A stretch of 64,000 nt of DNA from Pseudomonadota bacterium. Its GTDB lineage: Bacteria; Pseudomonadota; Alphaproteobacteria; Acetobacterales; Acetobacteraceae. The translations under genes were made by a program, and so were the position numbers. Shown here in pieces: positions 16,790-25,235 of the stretch; position 1 is the first letter of the stretch; the number at the start of each line of letters is the position of its first letter. The stretch covers positions 62,001 to 126,000 of the forward strand of contig JAJXXT010000120.1 in assembly GCA_021780935.1 (NCBI GenBank). The letters are read 5' to 3'. A model generated the notes under the pieces. It was not told the DNA's origin. It made no database searches and was given only the letters and a program-made list of their open reading frames with translations.

Positions 16790-17904
16790 TCGAACATTTC
16801 CTGGCCGCCCTGCCCGCCCCGCTCGGCAGCCTGATCCCCTTCGTCGTCCTTCTCGGCGTCCTCGTCTTCGTGCACGAATTCGGCCATTACGCCGTCGCGC
16901 GCGCGGTTGGCGTGTTCGTCGAGACCTTCTCGGTCGGCTTCGGCCCCGCCATCGCGAGCTGGAAGGACTCCGCCGGCACCGTCTGGAAGATCGGTTGCAT
17001 CCCGCTCGGCGGCTACGTGAAGCTGCATGGCCACGACCCGAACGAGCCCGACGAGGCGGTCCGCACCGCATGGATGTCCGGCCGCACTTTCCACGAAAAA
17101 TCCGTCCTGCGCCGCGCCGCCGTCGTCGCCGCCGGCCCGGTGGCCAATTTCCTCCTCGCCGTCGTCGTGTTCGCCGCCCTGTTCGCCACCACGGGGCGCC
17201 AGGTGCCACAGCCGGTCATCTCCACCATCGCCGCCGGCTCCCCGGCTGCCGCCGCCGGCTTCGCCAAGGGTGACCGCGTGGTCGCCATCGGTGCCACGCC
17301 GGTCCACACCTTCCTCGACCTCCAGCACGCGGTCGCGGCCGCGCCAGGCCATCGTCTCGCCTTCACCATCCGCCGCGGCGACAAGACCGTCACCCTCGAT
17401 GCCACACCGGCGACGCACCAGGCGGGCGGCAAGGCCATCGGCTATCTCGGCGTCGGCACCAGCGTCTATGTCGCCTACCCGATGGGCCCGCTCACCGCCG
17501 CCCGCGAGGGCGTCGTCGCGTCCTGGAACATCGCGGTCCTCACCCTGCATGGGATCGGCCAGATGCTGGCCGGCCATGGCGCCCAGGATCTCGGCGGGCC
17601 GCTGCGCATCGCCGCCATCTCCGGCAAGGCGGCGCAGCTCGGCCTCGCCAATTTCGTCTCCCTGATCGCGCTGCTCTCGGTCAATCTCGGGCTGATCAAC
17701 CTGTTCCCGATCCCGGTGCTGGACGGCGGACATCTGCTGTTCTTCGCCGTCGAGGCGGTGCGCGGCCGCCCGCTGACCAAGCGCGCCCAGGAATGGAGCC
17801 TGCGGACCGGCCTCGCCCTGATCGGCGCGGTGTTCGTCTTCGCCACCTGGAACGACCTCCGGGCGCTCAAGATTGTCACCTGGTTCCACCAGCTCCTCGG
17901 CTGA
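16786..17904 (+). CDS. rseP: RIP metalloprotease (site-2 protease)
   Basis: Inner-membrane zinc protease that cleaves anti-sigma factors and remnant signal peptides. 372 residues. HEFGH at 30-34 is the zinc motif in the first membrane helix; a PDZ domain (near 125-200, GSPAAAAGFAKGDRVVAIG) follows; NLFPIPVLDGGHL near 306 supplies the third metal ligand. The start is TTG at 16786, overlapping the dxr stop (TTGA). There is a 188-bp gap before bamA. Confidence 0.96.
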   Translation: MIEHFLAALPAPLGSLIPFVVLLGVLVFVHEFGHYAVARAVGVFVETFSVGFGPAIASWKDSAGTVWKIGCIPLGGYVKLHGHDPNEPDEAVRTAWMSGRTFHEKSVLRRAAVVAAGPVANFLLAVVVFAALFATTGRQVPQPVISTIAAGSPAAAAGFAKGDRVVAIGATPVHTFLDLQHAVAAAPGHRLAFTIRRGDKTVTLDATPATHQAGGKAIGYLGVGTSVYVAYPMGPLTAAREGVVASWNIAVLTLHGIGQMLAGHGAQDLGGPLRIAAISGKAAQLGLANFVSLIALLSVNLGLINLFPIPVLDGGHLLFFAVEAVRGRPLTKRAQEWSLRTGLALIGAVFVFATWNDLRALKIVTWFHQLLG

Positions 17905-17996
17905 CGGCCGGCCGCGCCCGCCGCCACAGTTCCGCCCTTTCTCCGCCATGTTCCGCGTTCATGCGTCGCCGCGAGGAAATCCTGCGCTCCCTTCAC

Positions 17997-18022
17997 CACG
18001 GCGTCTTGCGATAGACGCCGTG
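17997..18022 (+). other. Hairpin in the rseP-bamA gap
   Basis: CACGGCGTCT (17997-18006), loop TGCGAT, AGACGCCGTG (18013-18022): a perfect 10-bp stem. There is no downstream T tract. It may be a weak terminator or processing site that lets bamA be set at a different level from rseP. Confidence 0.55.
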
Positions 18023-18092
18023 CCTTGTATGGTCCGCCCGCGTTGCGGGTCCCGGCCGGGGGCGCGCCGGTCATGGGGGTCTTGCTGAGTTG

Positions 18093-20711
18093 ATGAGCCG
18101 TGCGGCCACGTGGCTTCGAATGATTGCGCCGCCGGTACTTGCGATCGGGCTCACCCTGGCGCTGACCCAGGCGCAAGCCCAAACCTCTGGCCAAGGCCAG
18201 ACCTCGGGCAATGCCACCGCCACACCCGCCACCACCTCCCCGGCCCCGGCGGCTTCCTCTGCGCCGCCGATTTCCGGCCCCGCCCAGGCGGTTTCGGCGG
18301 TACCGAGTCGCTCGGTCCCGACGCCGCCCAACGCCACCCCCGCCCCGCCCCAGGCACCCGCCTCCGGCGCCGCGGCAGGCGCCGCCGCAAGGGGGGGGCC
18401 GCCGGCGCTGCCGCCCGTCACCGCCGCCTCACCGGCGCTGCCCGCGGCGGAGCCACGCTTCGTCCCGCCGCCGCTGCCCGCCGGCACCGGCACCGTCCAG
18501 GCGATCAAGGTCGAGGGCAACCAGCGCATCGAGGCCTCGACCATCGAGAGCTACATGGTGCTGCGCGTCGGCGATCCGTTCGACCCCGCGGCCATGGACC
18601 GCAGCCTCAAGACGCTCTACGCCACCGGCCTGTTCGCCGATGTGCGCCTGACCCGCGAGGGCGGCACGCTGGTCGTGCACGTGCGCGAAAACCCGATCAT
18701 CAACCGCGTCGCGATCGAGGGCAACCACGCGCTGCCGTCGAAAGTCCTGCTGCCGGAGCTGGAGGAAAAGCCGCGCGGCGTGTTCACCGCCGCCGCCGCC
18801 GCGAGCGACCGTCAGCGCATCCTTGACCTCTACGCCCGCCGCGGCCACTACGCCGCCACGGTCACGCCGAAAATCATCAAGCTGGCGGAAAACCGCGTCA
18901 ACGTGGTGTTCGAGGTGCATGACGGCGCGGCCTCGTTCATCGGCCGCATCGCCTTCGTCGGGAACCACGCCTTCTCCGAAAGCCGGCTGCGCGGCGTCAT
19001 CGCCTCGCGCCAGGAAGTCTGGTGGAACGTCTTCACCAGCGCCGACATCGTGGACCCCGCCCGCCTCGCCGCCGACCGCGAGGCGCTGCGCCGCTTCTAC
19101 CTGCACAACGGCTATGCCGAGGTCGAGATCGCGCAGCCGGTCGCGGAGCTGTCGCCGGACCGCAAATCCTTCTTCGTCACCTTCACCATCCACGAAGGCC
19201 CGCGCTACCGCATCGGCAGCGTCAAGGTCACGAGCAGCCTGCCGCACACCAACGTGGCACTGCTGCAGCGCCGCGTCGGCATCGCCGCCGGAGACTGGTA
19301 CGACGGCGACGCGGTCGCCAAGGCCGCCCAGACCCTGACCACGACCCTGCAGGGCGAGGGCTATTCCTTCGTCGCGGTCCGCCCACAGATCAAGCGCGAC
19401 GACAAAAAACACACCGTCGCCCTGCTCTTCAATGTCGGCGAGGGCCCGCATGTCTTCATCGGGCGCATCGACATCACCGGCAACACGCGCACCGAGGACC
19501 AGGTGATCCGCCGCCAGTTCCAGGTCGCGGAGGGCGATCCGCTGAACACCGCCCTGCTGCGCGCGACGCAGCAGCGCCTGCATGACCTGAACTTCTTCAA
19601 CAACGTCACGATCAAGCCACAGCCCACCAACGAGCCGGACAAGGTCAATCTCGACGTCAACGTCAACGAGCGCGCCACCGGCCAGCTCTCGATCGGCGGC
19701 GGTTACTCGACGGATATCGGCGCGCTCGCCGATGTCGGCCTCAGCGAGGCGAATTTCGTCGGCACCGGCATCAACGCCAGCATCAATGCGATCATCGCCC
19801 AGAAGGAAATCTCGACTGATATCTCGGTCACCAACCCCTATTTCCTCGGCCGCAACATCCTCGCCGGCATCCAGCTCTTCAACGTCCAGCAGGACCTGCA
19901 GACCATCGCCGAATACAACGAGCGGCGCACCGGCTTCGCGCTCACCGCCGGCTATAATTTCTCCAACCATCTCAGCCAGTCCTGGACCTACTCGCTGGTC
20001 TTCCGCGACGTCTACAACGTGCAGAGCACCGCGAGTCTGTTCGTCCAGGACGAGGCCGGCGGCTCCACCCTCTCGCAGATCGGCCAGGTGCTCACCGTCG
20101 ACTACCGCGACAGCAAACTCGACCCGCATTCGGGCTACGTGGTGCGGCTCGGCACCGACTTCGCCGGCCTCGGCGGCACCGTCGACTACGTCCGCACCAA
20201 GCTCAACGGCACCTACTACATCCCGCTCGAAAGCATCCTCGGCAACCGCGACTACGGCTTTGCGATCTCCGCCGGCACCGGCTACCTCGCCAATATCGGC
20301 TCGCGCGGCCGCATCATCGACAATTTCTTCCTCGGCGGCGCCAACCTGCGCGGCTTCGCCACCGGTGGCGCCGGGCCGCACGCACTCACCGGCTACAATG
20401 ACAGCCTCGGCGGCGACTTCATCTGGACGCAATCGACCGAGTTCCTGTTCCCGCTGCCGGTCTCGAAGGATCTCGGCCTGCGCGGCCGTGCCTTTGTCGA
20501 TATCGGCTCGCTCACCGGAGCCAATCGGCTCGTCGTCAACGGTGTCGCGGTGCCCTCGACCGACTACTCCCGCCCGCGCATCGGTGCGGGCGTCGGCATC
20601 TCCTGGAACACCCCGTTCGGCCTCATCAACCTCGACTTCGCCGAGCCGTTGCTGAAAGAGCCTTACGATCAGACAGAGTTTTTCCGTTTCGGCTTCGGTA
20701 CAAGGTTCTAG
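18093..20711 (+). CDS. bamA: Outer membrane protein assembly factor BamA
   Basis: Omp85-family barrel that folds and inserts outer-membrane proteins. About 872 residues. Signal peptide MSRAATWLRMIAPPVLAIGL... cut near TQAQA; then about 100 residues very rich in Ala, Pro, Thr and Ser before the first POTRA (starting VQAIKVEGNQRIE); five POTRA domains follow, then the 16-stranded barrel from near GQLSIGGGYSTDIG to the terminal FRFGFGTRF with the C-terminal Phe recognised by the Bam machine. I take ATG 18093 (a TTG at 18090 is adjacent). The Ala/Pro segment is unusual for BamA and is matched by a Pro-rich segment in the neighbouring OmpH protein. Confidence 0.96.
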   Translation: MSRAATWLRMIAPPVLAIGLTLALTQAQAQTSGQGQTSGNATATPATTSPAPAASSAPPISGPAQAVSAVPSRSVPTPPNATPAPPQAPASGAAAGAAARGGPPALPPVTAASPALPAAEPRFVPPPLPAGTGTVQAIKVEGNQRIEASTIESYMVLRVGDPFDPAAMDRSLKTLYATGLFADVRLTREGGTLVVHVRENPIINRVAIEGNHALPSKVLLPELEEKPRGVFTAAAAASDRQRILDLYARRGHYAATVTPKIIKLAENRVNVVFEVHDGAASFIGRIAFVGNHAFSESRLRGVIASRQEVWWNVFTSADIVDPARLAADREALRRFYLHNGYAEVEIAQPVAELSPDRKSFFVTFTIHEGPRYRIGSVKVTSSLPHTNVALLQRRVGIAAGDWYDGDAVAKAAQTLTTTLQGEGYSFVAVRPQIKRDDKKHTVALLFNVGEGPHVFIGRIDITGNTRTEDQVIRRQFQVAEGDPLNTALLRATQQRLHDLNFFNNVTIKPQPTNEPDKVNLDVNVNERATGQLSIGGGYSTDIGALADVGLSEANFVGTGINASINAIIAQKEISTDISVTNPYFLGRNILAGIQLFNVQQDLQTIAEYNERRTGFALTAGYNFSNHLSQSWTYSLVFRDVYNVQSTASLFVQDEAGGSTLSQIGQVLTVDYRDSKLDPHSGYVVRLGTDFAGLGGTVDYVRTKLNGTYYIPLESILGNRDYGFAISAGTGYLANIGSRGRIIDNFFLGGANLRGFATGGAGPHALTGYNDSLGGDFIWTQSTEFLFPLPVSKDLGLRGRAFVDIGSLTGANRLVVNGVAVPSTDYSRPRIGAGVGISWNTPFGLINLDFAEPLLKEPYDQTEFFRFGFGTRF

Positions 20712-20716
20712 ACCCC

Positions 20717-21535
20717 ATGCACAAACGCCTCGCCGCGCTCGCGGCATCCCTCGCCCTCGGCTGCACCCTGCCTATCGCGGCCCAGGCGCAGAACAAGCCG
20801 TTCTTCATCCCCGCCCATCCGGCGCCACCGCCCGCCCGCCCGCCGGCCATGGCACCCGTCGTCTCGGCCGGGCCCGGGCCCGGGCCGGTCGGCCCCGCGG
20901 CGCTGCCACCGATACCCCAGCCGCCGCTGCCGGCGCTGAAGCCGCTGCCGCCCGGCAACCTGCCGCCAACCGCGGTCTTCGGCACCATCGGCGTCCCCCA
21001 GGTGATGCGCGGACTCAAGGTCGCGACCCAGGTGGAAACAGTGATCAACGGTCGCCTGCAGGCCCTCTCCAATGACGCCAAGAAGGCCCAGGCCACTTGG
21101 CGCTCGATGCAGGAGGCGCTCGCCCGCGACGCCTCGAAGCTCACCCCGGCGCAAATCCAACAGCGCCGCGCCGCCCTCGACGCGAAGGTCCTGGCCGACC
21201 AGAAAGCGTTCCGCGAACGCCAGCTGCACATCCAGGAGGCCGCACAGATCGCCTTCAGCCAGATCCAGGCGGTGCTCAAGGCCGTGGTGCAGCAGGTGGC
21301 GCAGAGCCACGGCATGAACGTCGTGCTGCTGCGCACCCAGGTCGCCATCGCCGGGCGCGTGTTCGACATCAGCCAGGAGGTCCAGGACCAGATGAACAAG
21401 ATCCTGCCCACGCTGACCATTCCGCCCGAGAACGTGGACCCGATGACCTATGCCGGCAAACCGGCGCCGGTGCTGTCCTCGGCCCTGGTCACCACGCCGC
21501 CCGCGGCCCACCCGCCGGCGCCCAAGAAGAAGTAG
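20717..21535 (+). CDS. OmpH/Skp-family periplasmic chaperone
   Basis: 272 residues. Signal peptide [24 protein letters not shown], then about 50 residues dominated by Pro/Gly/Ala, then the OmpH core (from [12 protein letters not shown]) with long Gln/Lys/Ala-rich helices around residues 115-200 that in Skp form the tentacles holding unfolded outer-membrane proteins. A second Pro-rich tail ends PAPKKK. It is longer than E. coli Skp (161) because of the two Pro-rich arms. It sits between bamA and lpxD, the standard position. Confidence 0.88.
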   Translation: MHKRLAALAASLALGCTLPIAAQAQNKPFFIPAHPAPPPARPPAMAPVVSAGPGPGPVGPAALPPIPQPPLPALKPLPPGNLPPTAVFGTIGVPQVMRGLKVATQVETVINGRLQALSNDAKKAQATWRSMQEALARDASKLTPAQIQQRRAALDAKVLADQKAFRERQLHIQEAAQIAFSQIQAVLKAVVQQVAQSHGMNVVLLRTQVAIAGRVFDISQEVQDQMNKILPTLTIPPENVDPMTYAGKPAPVLSSALVTTPPAAHPPAPKKK

Positions 21536-21536
21536 C

Positions 21537-22634
21537 ATGGCGCCCGCCGCGCCGGGCACCGAACCAGGCGCCATCGGCGATCCGCGCTTCTTCGCGCGCT
21601 CCGGCCCGCACAGCCTCGCCACCCTGGCCGCAACCGCGGCGGCCAGGGTGGACCCCGAGGCGGCCGGCGGCGCGCAGCACCTCATCACCGGGGTCGCGCC
21701 GCTGCAAACCGCGCGGCCGGACGAAGTCTCCTTCCTCGACAACCGCCGCTACGCCGACGCCCTGGCGCAAACTCGCGCCGGTGCGGTCATCGTCCATCCC
21801 GACCTCGCCGCCCGCGCCCCCGCGGGCTGCGTGACGCTGGTCACCGCCGAGCCCTATCTCGGCTGGGCTCGCGTGGCTGCCCTGTTCCATCCGCGCCCGC
21901 CCAGCCGCCCCGGCATCCACCCCAGCGCGTGGGTGGCTCCGGGCGCCCGCATCGACCCCACCGCCGAGATCGGACCCTTCGCCTGCATCGAGCCCGGCAC
22001 CGACATCGGTCCGCGCTGCCGCGTCGCGCCGCACGCGGTCCTCGGCGCCGGCGTCGTCCTCGGGCCGGACTGCCGCATCGGCCCCGGCGCCACGCTCACC
22101 CACGCCATCCTCGGCGCGCGCGTCACCATCCACGCGGGTGCGCGCATCGGTCAGGAGGGTTTCGGCTTCGCCACCGACCCCAGTGGCCCGGACGGGCTGC
22201 CCTGCTTCATCCCCGTCCCCCAACTCGGCCGCGTGCTGATCGGCGACGATGTCGATATCGGCGCCAACACCACCATCGACCGTGGCTCCGCCCACGACAC
22301 CGTCATCGGCCCCGGCTCGCGCCTCGACAACCTGGTGCAGATCGCCCACAACGTCCGCCTCGGGCGCTGCTGCGTCGTCGTTGCCCAGGCGGGCGTCGCC
22401 GGCTCGACCGAGGTCGGCGATTTCGTCGTCATCGCGGCTCAGGCCGGGCTCACCGGGCATCTGCGCATCGGCGCACGCGCGCGCATCGGTGCCCAGGCCG
22501 GCGTCATGGCCGACGTGGCGGAGGCGCAGGATGTCGTCGGCTCGCCCGCGATGCCCACGCGCAGCTTCTTCCGCCAGGTCGCAACGCTGCGTCGCCTGGC
22601 GGAGCGACGCCGGAAGGAAGGAACGGAATTGTAA
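21537..22634 (+). CDS. lpxD: UDP-3-O-(3-hydroxyacyl)glucosamine N-acyltransferase
   Basis: Third step of lipid A synthesis, adding the N-linked hydroxyacyl chain. 365 residues. An N-terminal uridine-binding domain ([17 protein letters not shown] near 65) is followed by a left-handed beta-helix of hexapeptide repeats ([26 protein letters not shown] and on), [10 protein letters not shown] near 200 and QIAHNVRLG with the catalytic His. The ATG at 21537 follows the ompH stop almost directly. Confidence 0.96.
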   Translation: MAPAAPGTEPGAIGDPRFFARSGPHSLATLAATAAARVDPEAAGGAQHLITGVAPLQTARPDEVSFLDNRRYADALAQTRAGAVIVHPDLAARAPAGCVTLVTAEPYLGWARVAALFHPRPPSRPGIHPSAWVAPGARIDPTAEIGPFACIEPGTDIGPRCRVAPHAVLGAGVVLGPDCRIGPGATLTHAILGARVTIHAGARIGQEGFGFATDPSGPDGLPCFIPVPQLGRVLIGDDVDIGANTTIDRGSAHDTVIGPGSRLDNLVQIAHNVRLGRCCVVVAQAGVAGSTEVGDFVVIAAQAGLTGHLRIGARARIGAQAGVMADVAEAQDVVGSPAMPTRSFFRQVATLRRLAERRRKEGTEL

Positions 22635-22636
22635 CG

Positions 22637-23134
22637 ATGCAGCAGGATAACGAAACCGCAGCGAGCCAGACCGCCGGCCACGGCACGACCATCGACATCA
22701 CTGGCATCCTGCGCGCCATCCCGCACCGCTATCCGTTCCTGCTGATCGACCGGGTGGAGGAGCTGTTCGCCGATCGTTCCGCCATCGGCATCAAGAACGT
22801 CTCCGTCAACGAGCCGTTCTTCCAGGGCCATTTTCCCAACCACCCGGTGATGCCGGGCGTGCTCATCATCGAGAGCATGGCGCAGACGGCCGCGGTGCTG
22901 GTGGTGCAGACGCTGGGCCCGGACGCCGCGGGCCGCGTGGTCTATTTCATGTCCGTCGAGGGCGCGAAATTCCGCCGCCCCGTGCAGCCCGGCGACACGC
23001 TGCGCATCCACTGCGTGAAAGAACGCAGCCGCGGCCAGGTCTGGAAATTCCACGCCATCGCCCGCGTCGACGGCGCCGTGGTGGCGGAAGCCACCTACAC
23101 CGCGATGATCATGGAGCGCGCCGCCCCGCTATGA
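22637..23134 (+). CDS. fabZ: 3-hydroxyacyl-ACP dehydratase FabZ
   Basis: Dehydrates 3-hydroxyacyl-ACP in fatty acid elongation and competes with LpxA/LpxD for hydroxyacyl-ACP. 165 residues, hot-dog fold. Motif IPHRYPFLLIDRV, then FFQGHFPNHPVMPGVLIIES with catalytic His65 and Glu79. The N-terminus is some 20 residues longer than in E. coli. It starts 2 bp after lpxD, and its stop overlaps the lpxA ATG (ATGA), so translation is probably coupled. Confidence 0.97.
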   Translation: MQQDNETAASQTAGHGTTIDITGILRAIPHRYPFLLIDRVEELFADRSAIGIKNVSVNEPFFQGHFPNHPVMPGVLIIESMAQTAAVLVVQTLGPDAAGRVVYFMSVEGAKFRRPVQPGDTLRIHCVKERSRGQVWKFHAIARVDGAVVAEATYTAMIMERAAPL

Positions 23135-23961
23135 GTGCCGCGACCGAACAGGCTGTCACCATCCACCCTAGCGCCATCGTTGCCCCCGGGGCCACGCTTG
23201 GCACCGGCGTCAGCATCGGCCCGTGGTGTACCGTGGGGCCGGAGGTCGTGCTCGGCGATCATGTCCGCCTGATCTCCCACGCCGTGATCGATGGCCGCAC
23301 CACGATCGGCGAGGCCGCCACCGTCTACCCCTTCGCCACCGTCGGCCTGCCGCCGCAGGACCTGAAATACAAGGGCGAACCCACCGAAACCATCATCGGC
23401 CCGCGCACCGTCATCCGCGAGCACGTCACCATCCATCGCGGCACCGTCACCGGCACCGGCATCACCCGGGTCGGCGCCGGCTGCCTGCTGATGGCCGTCG
23501 TCCACGTGGCACATGACTGCACGCTCGGCGACGGCATCGTCGTCGCCAACAACGTCGTGATGGGCGGCCATGTCGAGATCGGTGACGGCGCGGTCATCGG
23601 CGGTGCCGCGGCACTGCACCAGTTCGTGCGCATCGGCCGCGGCGCCATGGTCGGCGGCGTATCCGGCGTGGAGGCGGATGTCATCCCGTTCGGCATGGTC
23701 ATCGGCAACCGCGCCCGCCTCGCCGGGCTCAACGTGGTGGGCCTGCGCCGGCGCGGCCACAAGCGCGAATCCATCGCCGCCCTGCGCCGCGCCTTCCGCG
23801 ACCTGTTCGGGGCCGCCGGCGCCTTCGCCGAGCGCCTCGCCGCACTGCAAGCCACGCCCGACCCCGATCCGCTCGTCGCCGAGATGCTCGCCTTCGTCAC
23901 CGCGCCCTCCCATCGCGGCCTGATCCGGGCCGCCATCGGCGCCGACGACGCCGAGGACTAA
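23131..23961 (+). CDS. lpxA: UDP-N-acetylglucosamine acyltransferase
   Basis: First step of lipid A synthesis: transfers a 3-hydroxyacyl chain to UDP-GlcNAc. 276 residues. Hexapeptide-repeat beta-helix (IHPSAIVAPGATLGTGVSIGPWC...), VGLPPQDLKYKGE near 72, and HVAHDCTLGDGIV near 125 with the catalytic His. The C-terminal helical domain contains GLRRRGHKRESIAALRRAFRDLF. The start is coupled to the fabZ stop. Confidence 0.97.
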   Translation: MSAATEQAVTIHPSAIVAPGATLGTGVSIGPWCTVGPEVVLGDHVRLISHAVIDGRTTIGEAATVYPFATVGLPPQDLKYKGEPTETIIGPRTVIREHVTIHRGTVTGTGITRVGAGCLLMAVVHVAHDCTLGDGIVVANNVVMGGHVEIGDGAVIGGAAALHQFVRIGRGAMVGGVSGVEADVIPFGMVIGNRARLAGLNVVGLRRRGHKRESIAALRRAFRDLFGAAGAFAERLAALQATPDPDPLVAEMLAFVTAPSHRGLIRAAIGADDAED

Positions 23962-23970
23962 GCCACGTCG

Positions 23971-24015
23971 CCATCCACCATGGCTCCATCCACCACCTCC
24001 GCATCCGGCATGGCG
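23971..24015 (+). repeat. 15-bp tandem repeat at the lpxA-lpxI junction
   Basis: Units start at 23971 (CCATCCACCATGGCT), 23986 (CCATCCACCACCTCC) and 24001 (GCATCCGGCATGGCG); units two and three each match the first at 11 of 15 positions. It begins 9 bp after the lpxA stop and supplies two candidate lpxI start codons (23980 and 24010). Confidence 0.65.
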
Positions 24016-24849
24016 GGCGAGCGCAGCCCTCTTGGCATCATCGCCGGCGGCGGCCCGTTTCCGGGCCAGGTCGCGCGCGCCGCCACGGCCGCCGGCCGGC
24101 CGGTCTTCATCGTGGCGCTGGAGGGCTTCGCGGATGGCCGCGTGGTCGGCCCCTACCCGCACGCCACCGCCCGCATGGGTGCTGCCGGACGCATCCTCAC
24201 CCTGCTGCGCGAGGCGCGGTGCCAGGACCTCGTGGTCGTCGGCCCGGTCAAGCGCCCCTCGATGCTCGACCTGCGCCCTGACGCCGAGGGCGTGCGCCTG
24301 CTCGCGCGCATCGGCCGTGCCGCGTTCGGCGGCGATGACGGCCTGCTCGCCGCGGTGCTGCGGGTGCTCGGTGAGGAGGGCTTCCGGGTTCTCGGCGCGC
24401 ATGAAATCCTCACCGAGGCGCTCGCCCCCGCGGGCCTGCTCACCCCAGCCGCCCCCGACGCCGCGGCACAGGCCGACATCGCCCGCGGCCTCGCCGTCAT
24501 CCGCGCCCTCGGCGCCGCCGATGTCGGCCAGGCCTGCGTCGTGCAGCAGGGCATCGTGCTCGCCGTCGAGGCGGTCGAGGGCACCGACGCCATGCTCGCC
24601 CGCGCTGCCGCCCTGGCCCGCCCCGGCCCCGGCGGGGTACTGGTCAAGTTCGCCAAACCCGGCCAGGATCGCCGCGCGGACCTCCCTGCCATCGGGCCCG
24701 ACACCGTGCGCGCCGCGGTCGCGGCCGGGCTGCGCGGCATCGCGTTCGAAGCCGGCGGCACGCTGCTCGCCGACGCCGAGGCCATCACGGCCACGGCGCG
24801 GGAGGCTGGATTGTTTCTACTCGGCACGACCATGGAGAAGACGTCATGA
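23980..24849 (+). CDS. lpxI: UDP-2,3-diacylglucosamine diphosphatase LpxI
   Basis: Hydrolyses UDP-2,3-diacylglucosamine to lipid X in alphaproteobacteria, replacing LpxH. 289 residues. Seen: [18 protein letters not shown] near 16, [17 protein letters not shown] near 85, and the C-terminal half with [24 protein letters not shown] and [22 protein letters not shown], typical of the family (formerly DUF1009). Either ATG 23980 or 24010 may be the start; the first ten codons lie in a 15-bp tandem repeat, which favours 24010 as the ancestral start. Its stop overlaps the next gene. Confidence 0.93.
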   Translation: MAPSTTSASGMAGERSPLGIIAGGGPFPGQVARAATAAGRPVFIVALEGFADGRVVGPYPHATARMGAAGRILTLLREARCQDLVVVGPVKRPSMLDLRPDAEGVRLLARIGRAAFGGDDGLLAAVLRVLGEEGFRVLGAHEILTEALAPAGLLTPAAPDAAAQADIARGLAVIRALGAADVGQACVVQQGIVLAVEAVEGTDAMLARAAALARPGPGGVLVKFAKPGQDRRADLPAIGPDTVRAAVAAGLRGIAFEAGGTLLADAEAITATAREAGLFLLGTTMEKTS

Positions 24850-25235
24850 CCTATCGCTATCTGCATACCATGCTGCGCGTCGGCGACCTCGACCGCAGCG
24901 TCAAATTCTACACCGAGCTGTTCGGCATGAAGGAACTCCGCCGCCGCGACGTACCGGACGGCAAATACACCCTCTCCTTCCTCGGCTACGGCGACGAGGC
25001 CGAGCACACCTTGCTCGAACTCACTTACAACTACGGCGTCGATAAATACGATATCGGAACAGCCTTCGGTCACCTCGCCATCGGCATGCCGGACGTCGCC
25101 GGCACCTGTGCCAAGCTGCGCGCCGCCGGCGCCAAAATCACCCGCGAGCCCGGCCCGGTGAAGTTCGGCACCACCGTCATCGCCTTCGTCGAGGACCCCG
25201 ACGGCTACAAGATCGAGCTGGTCCAGCGCGCGTGA
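24846..25235 (+). CDS. gloA: Lactoylglutathione lyase (glyoxalase I)
   Basis: Isomerises the methylglyoxal-glutathione hemithioacetal to S-lactoylglutathione. 129 residues, a one-domain-pair enzyme of the VOC fold. Metal ligands: His7 (RYLHTML), Glu in LLELTYN, His in FGHLAIG and Glu in [26 protein letters not shown] is characteristic. ATGA overlap with lpxI and GTGA overlap with the molybdoenzyme gene place it in a coupled chain. Confidence 0.95.
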   Translation: MTYRYLHTMLRVGDLDRSVKFYTELFGMKELRRRDVPDGKYTLSFLGYGDEAEHTLLELTYNYGVDKYDIGTAFGHLAIGMPDVAGTCAKLRAAGAKITREPGPVKFGTTVIAFVEDPDGYKIELVQRA

